From the NCBI GenBank assembly GCA_963971575.1, contig OZ020616.1, positions 56,837,201-56,901,200 of the forward strand: a stretch of DNA of 64,000 nt, in the 5' to 3' direction. The DNA comes from Liopterus haemorrhoidalis. Taxonomy: Eukaryota > Arthropoda > Insecta > Coleoptera > Dytiscidae. The notes under the pieces are model-generated. The model was not told the origin of the DNA and searched no databases. It saw only the letters and a list, made by a program, of their open reading frames with translations. Shown here one piece after another: positions 1-13,189 of the stretch. Position 1 is the stretch's first letter, and every line of letters begins with the position of its first letter. The position numbers were made by a program, and so were the translations under genes.

Positions 1-95
1 GTATCAAATAAAGGCCCTTAATTCGTGGATTAACGATCAAAATTTTATTTTTGCAAAATAAATTATTTTGATGCGATTTTTACCAAAATTAAGGC
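1..95 (-). repeat. Fragment of dispersed family A
   Basis: This stretch is an inverted, diverged match to 9300-9420: the block containing a run like AACGATCAAAATTTTATTTT and the neighbouring GCAAAATAA segment is shared. Only a piece of the longer family seen at 8612-9670 and 44380-45637 is present. No coding potential was seen. Confidence 0.55.
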
Positions 96-559
96 CCTGG
101 CTGCAGCCCAATCTGCCCACCCCCTTAATTCGGCACTGTGTTCTATAATTCTTTGATTTTATTACTGTAATTCTTAATGTTTATATAAACTTTAACATTT
201 TATTTGAAATAAATTTTACTTAGTCACATAATGGGAAAGTTACTTATTCATAAATTTAAATAATTATTTAACACCTAATAAATTAATTTTAATTTTATTA
301 TTTAACAGTTAATAAAATTTTCACTATTTTGCAAATATTAAGACAGGTTATGATTAATAAATTTTGTAATGAAGATAACTTAAAGAATGCTACTTTAAAA
401 TTTTGAAAAAATATATACTTCTTAGTATATATTTTTGTAACAAAATTAATAGAATGTAAGTCCTATAGAATTTACTTATATATAAGATAATTATTTTTTT
501 TGGGCAACCATAATAATTGTTTTTTTTGGATGAGCACATAATAATAATAATAATAAATT

Positions 560-800
560 TATTTTTCAAAAATATAAAACATATTGTTTACATATTTGTT
601 TATATTTTTAGGGGGATATATTTTTTAGATGTTTTAGTATTTTTCCTATGTGCGGGTCAAAGAGTTGTATAAGCATGCCAAATTTCAACTCTCTAGGTTT
701 AGCCGTTTGGCTACAATTTTTACCGAACAGACAGACAGACAGACAGACGACAAAATGACGGTATAAGAGTTTTTTAGTCATTCCTACAAAACCCTAAAAA
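560..800 (+). repeat. Fragment of dispersed family A with (CAGA)n
   Basis: The segment matches 9465-9670 in the same orientation, including GCCAAATTTCAACTCTCTAG, the block GCCGTTTGGCTACAATTTTT, a short CAGACAGA run and the terminal ACAAAACCCTAAAAA. The same end module recurs at 44380-44530 (inverted) and 58545-58672. It is the tail part of a non-coding interspersed element; its class is not resolved. Confidence 0.7.
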
Positions 801-1256
801 GGATTTTTTTGGAGGATATCGTCTCATAATCTTCTGAAACGTATAGGAACCAAATATGAGGCAATAAAAAAGATATAGCCTCCAATTTTATTGATATAGA
901 TCAGTGATTCTCAAAGTGGGCGGTACCGCCTCCTGGGGGGAGCTGCAATGATCCAGGTGGGCGATAGTAGCCTCAGGTGCATTTGGGGGGCATTGAAAAT
1001 GATGAAGACTTGCTTGCCTATTGTCAGCACTTGGATGCTCTCCATTCTGACTTCAACCAAGATATTTTTAAAATGAACATACCCGATTGGGTTTTGGATC
1101 CTTTTTTAGTGCAAACACTCCAAAATTACAAGAAGAACTGATGGAAGTGAGACAAATTACGAATTGAAATTTAAATTCAAAGACGGCTACTAACAATTCT
1201 GGCTGCAAAAGCAGAGTCGTACAGCTTATCCTGGGTTATGGGCTATAATACAAAAG

Positions 1257-1442
1257 TTGTTAATTGCATTTTCTTCGTCATATTTAGTGAAACCTGGGTT
1301 TAGTGCGGTCACAAATCTATTATCAAAAAAAAGAAACCGACTGCAAATAGCTAATCGCGGTGATTTAATAATACAGCTGACAAAAATAGAACCGAGGATT
1401 GATACATTGATAGCAGCGCACCAGGTTCATCCTTCTCATTAG
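1257..1442 (+). pseudogene. hAT transposase C-terminal fragment (ZBED5-like)
   Basis: The 61-residue frame contains FSSSYLVKPGFSAVTNLLSK followed by KKRNRLQI and a terminal HQVHPSH. This is the pattern of the C-terminal dimerisation region of hAT transposases of the ZBED5 kind (family knowledge). Related peptide can be read upstream from about 980, broken by stops and frameshifts. The start methionine is incidental. It is a remnant, not a gene. Confidence 0.75.
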
Positions 1443-1511
1443 ATGAGATTATGATATTCAATATATATTTATGATTATCAATAAATAATTTTTAATTTCA
1501 AGCTTCAAGAT

Positions 1512-1932
1512 TAGGGTGACCATTTTCTTAAGAAGGCAATACGGGACGGAGCAAAAAAAAAGGTCCAGATCTCCCAAATCCAAGTGAAGAGCAAAACAAA
1601 AGGTCCTCACCTCCCAAATCCAAGTGAAGGGCAAAAAAAGGTCCTCACCTCCCAAATCCAAGTGATGAGCAAAAAAAAGGTCCTCATCTCCCAAGATCCA
1701 AGTGAAGAGCAAAAAAAAAAGGTCTTCATCTCCCAAAATCCAAGTGAAGAGCAAAAAAAGGTCTTCACCTGTCAAATCCAAGTGAAGAGCAAAAAAAAGG
1801 TCCTCACCTCCCAAATCCAAAATGCGGGACAAAATATTAAAATGCGGGACTTTTGCGGGACGCATCTCAATGCGGGGCAAAATGTTAAAATGCGGGACAG
1901 TCCCGCAAAATGCGGGACGAATGGTCACCCTG
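1512..1932. mobile_element. hAT MITE nested in the 902-2100 element
   Basis: The termini are TAGGGTGACCATT and, at the other end, AATGGTCACCCTG. An exact 8-bp target duplication, TTCAAGAT, lies at 1504-1511 and 1933-1940. The interior is two kinds of short tandem sequence: about seven units of the 40-bp motif (1555-1815) and several ATGCGGGAC repeats (1820-1920). No transposase is left. The long open frames seen on both strands here are products of the repeat. Confidence 0.9.
1550..1820. repeat. Minisatellite of ~40-bp motif, ~7 units
   Basis: The tandem unit is roughly AAGTGAAGAGCAAAAAAAGG followed by TCCTCACCTCCCAAATCC, with variable A-run length. The same unit, singly or in short arrays, recurs at 13195-13335, 16560-16700, 30035-30070, 56010-56085, 56160-56240, 57300-57440 and, degraded, 57620-57700. 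Confidence 0.85.
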
Positions 1933-2108
1933 TTCAAGATGTTTTATTTATATCTTTCTTTACTATATTTTAGAACGTTGGTAGTAATATAGATACATAT
2001 CTTTCTGTTTGTTCGTTTAAAGAATGTAGATTTCCAGGGGGCGCTGAGTAATTTTTTTATGAAAAGGGGGCGGTAGGCCAAATAAGTTTGAGAACCACTG
2101 ATATAGAT

Positions 2109-2897
2109 GCATGTCCTCTTCTGTTACTGTTGTAAAATTTGGTATGGTAGCCTTTATTTTAAATTGAGACCTTAAATTTACCCTCCCAGATAGACAGAAA
2201 TTTTATTTTCTCAACATACAGTGTTTCTCCCCTATTCCAACCATATTATACCATGCCCTACGTCCTCTTTTATCAGTATTATACTTACGTTTAACTGTCA
2301 CATAACTATATCCATAATTCACAAACACTAATGTCAAAATTATATGTATTTTAAACATTTTTTTTTACCACTCTTCTCAGTCGATTGGTAATATGAGACT
2401 GATTGTTTAAGTTTCCTTATTTTGCATTTTCTACCTCTTAAGGTTCGTTATTATAAAGGTGGGGATACACTTTCACACTATGTTATCATGTTGAAATAAA
2501 CGCTAAAATAAAAATATATTTTTTGTTAAATAATAAATTTGTGTAAACCATCATTAAGTACAAGGTCGAAGGATTTTATTTCATCCTAAACCCCCTGCCC
2601 CTTGATGGTACCATAGATTGGTGCTAAAATTATTTTTGAAATAAAAAGACTTGAATTAATTAATAGTCAATTTAATTTTAATGTTTTTTGAAATTGTAAA
2701 AAGTATATCATATATTTTTTATTTTGTGATGGTCAAGGATTTTTTGTATTTTTTTATTTTTATGACGTCTTTTAAGGCATTTAGGTGTTTTTTAAAACAT
2801 AAATAAGTCTTTTAAAGTCTTATCGAAGATGACTTGATTTTTGAAAAGATTGACAACAATAGTTCAGACGAAAATAATACGAACAGTGACATTTACG
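2109..2897. other. AT-rich gene-free stretch
   Basis: I see no open frame, terminal repeat or RNA-like structure in this stretch. It is AT-rich sequence between the hAT element and a possible one-ended hAT-like terminus at 2898 (CAGGGCCGGCTCAAGG). Confidence 0.5.
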
Positions 2898-3065
2898 CAG
2901 GGCCGGCTCAAGGGTACCTGGCGCCTCAATGCAAAATTATGTTAGGAGCCCCCCCACACATATATTTTTTAAATTCAATTCAATTATTACATTTAATGTT
3001 ATCTACTACATTTTATTCTATATCTATTTATTCCCTACATAATAAGTCTTAACTAAAATATAAAT

Positions 3066-3320
3066 CTAATTTCTACCTGTCGCTTTGAAATCTATTTTAC
3101 TTTGTTTCCTATTATTTTCTTTTTCTTTAATTTCTTTTCTCCTCTCCATTACCTCTTTCATCCATGTGTATCCGCAGCCATTTTCGTTTAAAATATCTTC
3201 TCTTGTTCCTCCTTTTCTTCTCATTTCTTCAGATCCTTCCAGCATATGTTCAATCGTCTCCCTTTCTTCTCTGCACATTCTACATCGTTTATCCTCCTCT
3301 TTTAACCAAAATTTGCTCAC
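3066..3320 (-). pseudogene. Non-LTR retrotransposon C-terminal fragment
   Basis: The minus-strand frame carries CRMCREERETIEHMLEGS, which resembles the C-x2-C ... H-x4-C knuckle found near the C-terminus of many insect LINE ORF2 proteins (family knowledge). Here the last ligand Cys is Ser, and no reverse-transcriptase domain lies beside it. It is therefore a short dead fragment. The clade is not assignable. Confidence 0.6.
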
Positions 3321-3907
3321 CTTTTCTTCATTCTCACATCCAAACCTTGCAATTATTCTTTTTTTCCCCGTTTCCCATTTCTTTTAGATACAGCGGTCTT
3401 TGCAAAATATTTTTTTGATAACTATTATAAAATAAAACAAAATAAAATAATCATATTTTATTACCATTTTTAATATAATACTGTAGCGGCTTAGCCATAA
3501 AACCCCTAACGGGTGGCCTTCGAGGGTTAGTCAGTACAAGTTGAGACGTGTTTGTGAACAGTTTGTCAAGAAGTGTATTTGACTAGTTATTATTTTGTGA
3601 GCATTATACAGTTTTATTGTAATTTGTGTGTTTTGTTAAATTTAAGGACGTAGTTTACACTAACTGTTTCTTGTTAAATTGTTTAAATTCTTAGTTTAGT
3701 TCAATCATAGTTTTTCATGTAATAAAATTTTCAATTATTAATAAATCTGTTACAATACTAAATATTTTCTGGGTCTTGTAAAAAATAGAATTTACATCTC
3801 AAAATAAAGTGGGGTGGTAATTTTTAAACTAATAAAACTTTTAATGCAATTGGCATGATTGGTAAGATATAAAATTTAAATAATTTGTCCAATTTTGGAT
3901 ATTTTTT

Positions 3908-5403
<1,496 letters not shown>

Positions 5404-6620
5404 GTTCGTGAATTTGTCATATTAGATATGTATGACCATAATTATTGACTAAAAGTCTTAAGGTCAATGAATTTTATTTAAAGATCAATACATTAAAATG
5501 GCATTTTTTTCAAAATGTGATTTAACGGCTTAAAAGGTTGTGACCATCTTTTAATTCTCCTCTTTTAACCCAGTGCATATGCGCAAACCCGAAATATTAC
5601 GGCATATTTCATAGCGTTACGAAGACAGAATTAAACTTTTTCTACTATATTTTTGTAGCTAAAACAAAGAGGTATTATCGACTTTATTTTGATTTCTAAT
5701 ATCGTTGTAAGTTTAATTTTCTTTTACTAATACATAATTTTAGAAGCATTTTATATTTATATTTTATCGCTAAATTTCCTTACATGGGTCCCCTTTTACT
5801 AGAAGCCTGAAGTGCCACCTAGTAAAAAAAGGTAGTTTAAGAGATATCAGAGATCAAAAAAACACATTAAAATAAGGTACAAAATTTCATATATAAAACA
5901 ATAAGTTCGATTCCTTCAGCCTAGACAGGTATTAACCTGTCTAGGAGTACACTGTTGTAAACTGTTGTTTATGTTTTCAATAATGTCTGTAACAACAGAT
6001 ATTTTTCTTTCTTAATTGGCTATGATTAATTAAATACATTTTTTTACTTTTAAACAATTATCGACTTTTTTTTATACACAATACTTGGCAATGAGAAGAA
6101 AATTGCTATAATTATTGTAAATTTATGTTGCAACTTATATAAATACATACATTTCTAAAAGACCTTACAGATTGTTTAATGTAACTGTCTAGGTTAGTAT
6201 TACGAAGGCGCTAAATGCCTAAGATGCTCGCCAAAAAAACAATTTAAAAAAGTCCCCAATAAAGAAGTTTTGGAGCATAAGGTACAAAAATGTATGTATA
6301 TTTTTATAGCGGGGGTTAAATTAGCTGGGGGGGGGGTCAAAATTTTAAACTAAGTTACGATCTCACTTATTTTTACCGAACGCCACATGTATTAGGGAGG
6401 TGTTTTCTTCACATCGAATTTGTAATTATTGATTTAGTGTTTTTTTTTTGTTTTAGTAAGATTTTATTTAAAAAATTTACTATATTGATAGTGATAGCTC
6501 GGCTTGTGGAAACGCCAACTGAAATTCTTGATTTAGTTTCAAAAATTTAAAACGTGTTTTTTTTTTATTTTTATGGCCTTTTTTGCTTTGACAGTTTGCC
6601 AGGACAATTATTATTTTTGA
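5404..6620. other. Gene-free stretch
   Basis: AT-rich sequence with no credible coding region. One recognisable scrap is at 5785-5835, where TTTTACTAGAAGCCTGAAGT is the inverse of the 72-bp minisatellite unit found at 21998-22290. Confidence 0.5.
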
Positions 6621-6628
6621 AAAATTCG

Positions 6629-6697
6629 ATGCCTGAACGGGATTCGAACCCGAGACCTTAGAGCACATGTGTTACCACTACGCTACACCGGTCGGCT
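6629..6697 (-). pseudogene. tRNA-derived sequence (SINE head or tRNA relic)
   Basis: On the minus strand an A-box-like TAGCGTAGTGGTAAC and a perfect B box GGTTCGAATCC stand at tRNA spacing. The T-arm CGGG-loop-CCCG pairs. The acceptor ends (GCCGACC and TTCAGGC) pair poorly and no good anticodon stem forms, so this is a tRNA-derived repeat or relic rather than a functional tRNA. Neighbouring sequence is AT-rich with no clear tail. Confidence 0.6.
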
Positions 6698-6989
6698 TAA
6701 AACAAGTTAAAATGTATCTTATTTGATTATGTATTCTGTGGTGGTGGACGGTTCTATGATGGCTATAACTGTTTTTTTTTTTCAAAATTAAAAATGCAGA
6801 AGTTTCCTAAATATTCCAGCGCCAAGTCTGCTTTCTATTTCGTAAGAGTTAAATACTTCGAAAAAATATATATATTTGAAGAAAGTTGTACAACATGAGA
6901 GTAACAACTTTTGTCTGATTTTTTTTTTTTTTTTTTTGTTTATTGAAATATTTTATTTACTAAATAAACGCCAATTCTTGATTTATAGA

Positions 6990-8040
6990 AGGTACCGTAA
7001 ATATGAGAAAATAACCAGATATTTGGTTGTGGTTAATAATGATTTTTATTGGTAGGATATTTAAGAAACGCTTTGTTCGAATGACAGTTCTGTTTAAAAC
7101 CAATCTATTCTGTGGTGTTCTGCACATTACATACATATGTGCCGTGCGATCATTTTTTGTTGTCCGTTACATAACAGTAAACAATGAGTTTAAAAATATC
7201 AAAACTGTATTCTAATTCACAGCTGAAAATCACAATTTAACAAAGAACCAATCAGATTACTTCGTTTGCCCGAACTCACCCGAGGAACAACGAAAATATG
7301 TGTTCCCAACTTAATACCTGTTAGCAGCTCATTGGTTTGTAGAGAAAAATAGTGTTCATTTAATAATCAATTTATATAGGGCAATAAAAATATAATGTAC
7401 GCCTATATGTACATGTACTTGGAAATAAGTTTGATAAGTAAATGTTTCTGTCAAATATTAATAATAATAATAATAATAATATATTTATTGAACGGCCCAA
7501 GAGCCAAAAGAAACACATATTTACAAAAAAATCCACAAAATACAGAACGGAAACAGAAAACAGAATATACAGTTAACAGAGAACAAGAAATTACAAATAT
7601 AACAAACATGGTTTGAGTTCGTATTAAATTTTGGAAATATGGTCACAACTCGTAGGAAATATCGCTCATTCATAAAAAGTCAAGCATAACGATCAAGATT
7701 TGATGATCGCTCTGTATAAGTAAATATGTATTAACATTATTTATTAAACGAGATACTTTTAACTGATACATCGTCGGTTGAAAGCGATGATGATGAATTT
7801 ATCATGGATTATTTGAACAGTGGACAGTTTCGCGCCATAATAAAGTAGATCTGAGTAAGAAATCGAAAAAAAAAAAACAAGATTCGATCTTGTTTGTTTT
7901 GGTTAGTAATCTACATTCTATCAAACTTCAGAAACCTCGTTCCGTAATTAAAATTTTTCAGAAATTTTGTATTTTTGACACGATAATCGTATATTATTTC
8001 TACTAGATTTCAGTTTCTAGATTCAATTTTAGTAACTTTT
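6990..8040. other. Gene-free stretch
   Basis: I see no supportable gene. A (TAA)n microsatellite lies near 7458-7490. Small open frames here lack homology or codon bias. Confidence 0.45.
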
Positions 8041-8175
8041 ACCGATTAAGAGAAGCTTTTGATAATTTTGTTTAGCAAAAGCCTACTACAAATCATAAAA
8101 GAAGAGCTTATGATAACTTACAAAAATGAAAATTCCAGTTAGTTCTGCCTAAACGTTTGGAATAACATTTTTAAA
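8040..8175. mobile_element. Diverged fragment of AGTCTGTTCC MITE family
   Basis: The segment running from AGTAACTTTTACCGATTAAG to GTTAGTTCTGCCTAAACG matches the short copy at 37008-37187 and ends like the right side of 46678-47084 and 51279-51684. The left terminus is degraded. Confidence 0.55.
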
Positions 8176-8977
8176 AACATGTTAAAAGGTATCTTATTTT
8201 ATTGCATATTCTGTGGTGGCGCTTGGTTTTGTAGTGGCCACTTTTTTTTAAATATAACTTCCAATTTAGTATTGCTGTTTGCTTTCTGAAGAGGGTCTAT
8301 CATTGTGTAACCCCATTTGAGTGGAGTGGATTGAATTTATATGCAGTTTAATATGTGGTAATCAAGTTGCATTCTGAGAACTTGTTGATCCCAATGTCTC
8401 TACTGAAAATACTCTCAAGTTATTGCAATTGGGACTTTCTCTTTCTGTCTATAAACTAGAGATTTGTGTGAATAACGTATTCTGATGTAACAGTTAAACA
8501 TCTTTGAGAATTTGCAATTATAACAGAACTCTTTTTTGTAAATCTTATACATTAGCGAAATTTTGCAAAAGCAAAGAAGCAGACGCCTTGGACACTACAA
8601 CAGGAGACAATTTCAGGGTTTTGCAGGTATTTAGTAAGTGAATGATGATTATTTTGGATGCGAAAACAAATTTTATATTAAAATATTTTATTTGTTAATT
8701 GTAATTAATAACGCCTAATACCATTATTTAGGTTTCTAAATATGTGCAGTATTTTTTTTTATATAGAAAGGTTCATTAAGAATTTCAAAATTGCGCCTAT
8801 GGCTTCCATTGATTGTTATAAGTTCCGCCCCTTTGATTTCGTGTACATTGAAACAGAATTAAATTATAATTTAAACAATTTCCACTGGCTATTAAATTTA
8901 CGCTTTTAAAAATTAAATGCAACATTTGCCAAAATATAATTAGAATTTTGAAAAAATAATTTAAACAATATAGAAAT

Positions 8978-8981
<4 letters not shown>

Positions 8982-9032
<51 letters not shown>
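8982..9032. repeat. (TA)n microsatellite
   Basis: About 25 TA units lie inside the family A element. The inverted copy at 45230 has a T-rich run in the corresponding place. Confidence 0.9.
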
Positions 9033-9034
<2 letters not shown>

Positions 9035-9115
9035 TCTTCTCCAGGGTTCAATCCCTATCGGATCGGGTTACATGGGTGAAAAGTCAGCGTCAAATACCAC
9101 TAGACCAGCACACAC
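9035..9115 (-). pseudogene. tRNA-like block within family A
   Basis: On the minus strand TGGTCTAGTGGTATTTG resembles an A box and GGGATTGAACCC a degenerate B box at tRNA spacing. The inverted family copy has the related block at 45135-45200. It is a tRNA-derived internal promoter relic rather than a tRNA gene. Confidence 0.5.
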
Positions 9116-9670
9116 GTTAGAGTGTTGCTTGTTACAAAGCTATAACTTGTGTACATTATTAGCAAAAAATCACAAAAAATGCGTTTTTTTCCAAAAACCT
9201 AATCTGATCAAAAATTCCTGTTGAACTATTCCGGTTCACACCAATGTACATTACTTAGAATTTTTTCAGATTTTTAGTTTAAACCATCTGGGCTACAGGG
9301 TGTGGGACAAACATTTTTTTGCACAATTTTGGCAAAAATCGCATCAAAATAATTTATTTTGCAAAAATAAAATTTTGATCGTTAATCCACGTACTAAGGG
9401 CTTTCATTTGATACACTACTCAGAATTTAAAAAAAAAAATTTTTTTTCGATGAGCACATATTTGTTTATATTTTTAGAGGGATATGTTTTTTAGATGTTT
9501 TAGTATTTTTCCTGTGTGCGGGTCAAAGAGTTGTATAAGCATGCCAAATTTCAACTCTCTAGGTTTAGCCGTTTGGCTACAATTTTTACCGAACAGACAG
9601 ACAGACAGACAGACAGACGACAAAATGACGGTATAAGGGTTTTTTGGTCATACCTACAAAACCCTAAAAA

Positions 9671-10491
9671 TTGTTGTAATAATTTAGTTTTATGACTTGA
9701 ATAGTTGTACAGTGGAACCTCTATATTCGCTATTAATCTGTTCCTGGGGCTTTAACGAATATAGAATATGACGAATATAGAAACAATTTTTCCCATAAGA
9801 AATCACTGAAATTCTATTAATCTATGTTTAACTTCTAAAAGTGGTACAAAAATTTAAAAAAATGTTGTTTAAACTGTTTCTTGACAAGTCTGTTCTTTAA
9901 ACTGTTAAATTGACTTGGTCAAAAAACACGCCGTGTAACATTTTTGAAATTAGATATGAAATATGAAAAAGAACATATGTAAGTTTTAATTGTCAAAATC
10001 TTTTTATGCGTCTTCTAAAAGTATAACGTCTTTCCGGTGTCAAGTTTCATTTGTTGTTTTGGTACAATGTCTTTCTAAGAATGATATATTTTTTTAAATA
10101 ATTTAGTTTATGACGTAATACAAGATGGTGGGCATAAACATTTGCATCAAAGTCCGAAATAACTGGTGTAAAAATAGCTAAAAGTTAAAACGATGAATTA
10201 TTGAAGATTGAGTTGGTTTATATTGCTTGCATGCGCCAGGATTTAAAATAGATGTGTTTATCTTTCTGCTTAGTAACTAAGAAACTTTCCAGAAAATTGA
10301 AATTTTCTATGAGAAATATTTAAATGCATTAAGTTTTCATAAAAATATGTTCTTTTTTAAACGTCATAAGACGGAAAAATACTTTTTGTTTGTTATTTCT
10401 TGTTTTTTTCATAAGTAATTAATGCATGTAGTTCTTTTTTGTTATTTTGAAAAATGAAATTTTCTGTGAAATTTAAATGCATTAATATTTT
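9671..10491. other. Gene-free stretch with one pogo-like end
   Basis: CAGTGGAACCTCTATATTCG at 9709 resembles a pogo/Tigger-type terminus (family knowledge). No partner end was found, so it is not called as an element. The rest is AT-rich without features. Confidence 0.4.
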
Positions 10492-11028
10492 AAACCAGTG
10501 GCGAAAGGAAACCTCCGCTAGACTTGCCCTCCCATAAAAAAAATATTTAAAAAAAATAAACTAAAAAAAAAATTTTAATATTTAGATAAATCTTCAAAAA
10601 TACATCAAATTATGTTCTATACAAATTTTTGTCCAAGGCTTGCTTTACTAGTTACGAATTAATTATCATGACCATGGAAACGTTACATATAAGTATGAAA
10701 AAATTGAGACTTGGAAAAATTTTAAATAATTTTACAAAAAAATTTCGAAATTTTTCGTTTTATCAAAAAACGTCTCAAATAAAAGTTATTAGTTATTGCA
10801 TTTATAGTAACTTTTGTTCAATAAATTTTTTCGAAATATTTTTCTGTTGCTAAATATTCGCAAAAATATTAAAATCGACACGAGTAAACTCCCATTTCTA
10901 GTCAACCGATTTTCATAAAAAACAATAGGGTTCTTCCTATTTAATAGGAGAATTTTTTAGTACCAGAACGAACTCTTTAAGTTAAACCGTTTTTGAGTTA
11001 TCGTGTATACACACAGACAGACAGACAG

Positions 11029-11060
<32 letters not shown>

Positions 11061-11188
11061 GGACGGCACTTCGAAAATAGGTTTTTTGGATTCCCTGAAC
11101 CATGAAACGTGGTCATCCGTCAAAATCTCGACATCGAAAATTTTCGCGATTACAATACTTGCCCCTTATATATTAAGGTCGGGCAAGT
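10492..11188 (+). repeat. Family B element, copy 2
   Basis: This is the inverted sister of 3908-5403. It starts near CCAGTGGCGAAAGG and ends TCGGGCAAGT. ACTTGCCC near its start and GGGCAAGT at its end could be short terminal inverted repeats. Its simple-sequence block is (CAGA)n followed by (AC)n at 11012-11057, without the expansion found in copy 1. Confidence 0.85.
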
Positions 11189-11221
11189 AAAAATTTAAGG
11201 GAAGGTCAATAAGTCCTTATA

Positions 11222-11776
11222 GACCGGGAGCTCATGACATTTTTGGTCTCCGATTTCATACAGCATGCCTTTTGGAGGAGAGAATATTTACCCTGTGACA
11301 ACAAAAAAGGGATGGTACTAAACCCCTGCACGCTTTCCGGTCATAGGGAAAATTGCATTTCCACTTGCACAAAATTTTTGTGTTTTTCTCTGATTTAATA
11401 TTGCTTGCCCTTTTGTCAAAAGAAAGTTATAACAAATTTAAAGTCTTTTAATTATAGGCATGCTGTATGAAAACGCGGAAAATCATATTTTTTTATCACA
11501 TGACCGTTTGAGCCCTTTGGGACCCTCCGAATCGCATGCATATATTTAAAAGACTTTAAATTTGTTATAACTTTCTTTTGAGAAAAGGGCAAGCAATATT
11601 AAATCAGAGAAAAACACAAAAATTTTGTGCAAGTGGAAATGCAATTTTCCCTATGACCGGAAAGCGTGCAGGGGTTTAGTACCATCCCTTTTTTGTTGTC
11701 ACAGGGTAAATATTCTCTCCTCCAAAAGGCATGCTGTATGAAATCGGAGACCAAAATCTGTCATGAGCTCCCGGTC
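11222..11776. mobile_element. Foldback MITE with ~230-bp inverted arms
   Basis: The arms at about 11222-11452 and 11546-11776 are near-perfect reverse complements, starting GACCGGGAGCTCATGACA. A central loop of about 95 bp lies between them. TA flanks it at 11220-11221 and 11777-11778, suggesting Tc1/mariner-type integration. There is no coding capacity. Removing it, with one TA, rejoins the left end of the mariner. Confidence 0.9.
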
Positions 11777-11849
11777 TATTACAAAACAATAGAAAAACGT
11801 ATTATTTTGGGTTGATTCAATTTTATTTCTCAACATAGTATCATTTTAG

Positions 11850-12830
11850 CTCGATACACTTCGCCCAGTGTTTCTCCAACTTTTTCAAGCCATCCAAAAA
11901 GTAAGATTCCTGAAGGCCCTTAAAATAGGCATCTGTTTCGGCGATGAGGTCCTCGTTCGACGTGAATCTTTTTCCATTTCTTCATGTTTGGAAACAGGAA
12001 AAATTCGCTGGGGGCCAAATCTGGTGAACACGGTGGATGCGGCAACAATTCGAAGCGTAATTCATACATTTTCGCCATCGAAACTGCCCATGTCTGCACC
12101 CGTGCAATGTCTTGATCGATGAGCACTTTCGTCTTGGCGAAATGTGAATGTTTTTTCTTGATATCTTCGCTCAACCGGTCCAATAATAACGCATAATACT
12201 CTCCATTTATCGTTCGTCCTTTTTACAAGTAGTGGATGATTTTGCGCGGATGCCAAAAAAACGTGCCCATCACCTTGCTGGCTGATTTGGAGCCGAATAG
12301 CATCCAGAAAACCAATGTTTCAACTGTTCCTTTATTTTTGGAGTGTAGTTGTTGATCCATGTTTTATCAACGGTTATGTATCGACACAGAAACTCGTTAG
12401 CATTGTGACGAAAAAGCGCTAAACCAGCCATTGAATCGACCACACGATTGCTTTTATTCTCCATTGTTAGCAAACGTGGCAGGTTAGAAATTTTTCGTGC
12501 AAAATTGAAATCACTGAGCCATGTGATATGCCTGTAGCCTCAACAAGTTCGCGCACTTTGACTCGTCGATTACTCAACACCATATCGATTTTGTCAATCA
12601 TTTCTGGCGTCACCTCAAATGGAAGTCCCGAACGATGTTCATCACTTGTGGATGTACGGCCACGTTTAAACTCATTCACTCAATTGTAAACAATTTTAAA
12701 CGCTGGTGCAGATGTGCCATGAACTTCATCAAACTCGGCTTTAATTTCTTTCGGTGTTTTGACTTTCAAATGAAAGTGTTTAATGCACGAAACTCCTTTT
12801 TTCTATTGTTTGAAAATAACAAAAGTTGTT
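11850..12830 (-). pseudogene. mariner transposase pseudogene
   Basis: In reading order (high to low coordinate) the fragments give the helix-turn-helix region (MNEFKRGRTSTSDEHRSG at about 12679, then VRELVEATGISHGSV), a middle piece around 12470-12270 (FLCRYITVDKTWI) containing the first catalytic Asp region, and the C-terminal piece with HPPCSPDLAPSEFFLFPNMK near 12080. The pieces lie in different frames. Length is close to a full mariner transposase, but stops and frameshifts make it inactive. Confidence 0.85.
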
Positions 12831-13189
12831 TGCTTTAATTGATTGTAAAAATGAAACCACGCGATGGATATGGCTGAAAATTTGACAGCAGTCTATAGAC
12901 AGATGGTACTTTTCAGAAACAAACTTGTTTCGATACTACTAGCGCCATCTCTTAGGTTTTGTGAGGACTTATTGATATACCCTCGTACTATAGCTTTAAT
13001 GAGTGCAACAACGATACAACTAGATTTTTTTCTGAGACTTGTAGTTTAAGATACCAGGCAAAAGTGCAGCCTTGAAGCCAGGGTAGCCCTAACCACAGGG
13101 TTAAATGAGCTACATCCCCGGGGCGTAAGCCTTCTCGGGGCGGTGTTTTTATTGGTGTACAGAACGGGTTGGCATTTGCCAGGGGCGCA

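Larger units (their letters stand above)
902..2100 (+). mobile_element. hAT transposon, internally deleted, ZBED5-like
   Basis: The ends are CAGTGATTCTCAAAGTGG and the inverted TTTGAGAACCACTG, typical of hAT elements. An exact 8-bp duplication, ATATAGAT, flanks it at 894-901 and 2101-2108. The interior keeps decayed coding sequence for the C-terminal end of a hAT transposase (see 1257-1442) and a second, nested hAT MITE at 1512-1932. At about 1.2 kb, including some 420 bp of nested DNA, it is far shorter than an autonomous hAT and must be inactive. Confidence 0.88.
8612..9670 (+). repeat. Family A element, near full length
   Basis: The sequence from TTTCAGGGTTTTGCAGG to ACAAAACCCTAAAAA is matched, inverted, by 44380-45637, apart from insertions. 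It contains a (TA)n tract at 8984-9032, a tRNA-like block at 9035-9115 and a (CAGA)n run at 9595-9617. No protein is encoded. It could be a composite SINE or a Helitron-like non-autonomous element; the sequence does not decide. Confidence 0.7.
11198..12985 (-). mobile_element. mariner element, defective, with nested MITE
   Basis: The ends share TCAATAAGTCCT in inverted orientation (about 11206 and 12967), and TA lies at the right boundary. The minus strand encodes recognisable mariner transposase pieces broken by frameshifts and stops. A 555-bp foldback MITE has inserted 25 bp inside the left end (11222-11776). The left boundary is placed to within a few bases only. Confidence 0.85.

Noticed and set aside
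1458..1973. Overlapping 159- and 129-residue frames
   Set aside because: They cross the 40-bp minisatellite inside a hAT MITE; the repeats, not selection, keep them open.
2898..3065. hAT element starting CAGGGCCGGCTCAAGG
   Set aside because: No matching right end or 8-bp duplication could be located.
6629..6697. Functional tRNA gene
   Set aside because: The acceptor stem pairs poorly and no proper anticodon stem forms, despite a good B box.
9709..9815. pogo/Tigger element
   Set aside because: Only one terminus (CAGTGGAACCTCTATATTC) was found, with no partner or transposase.
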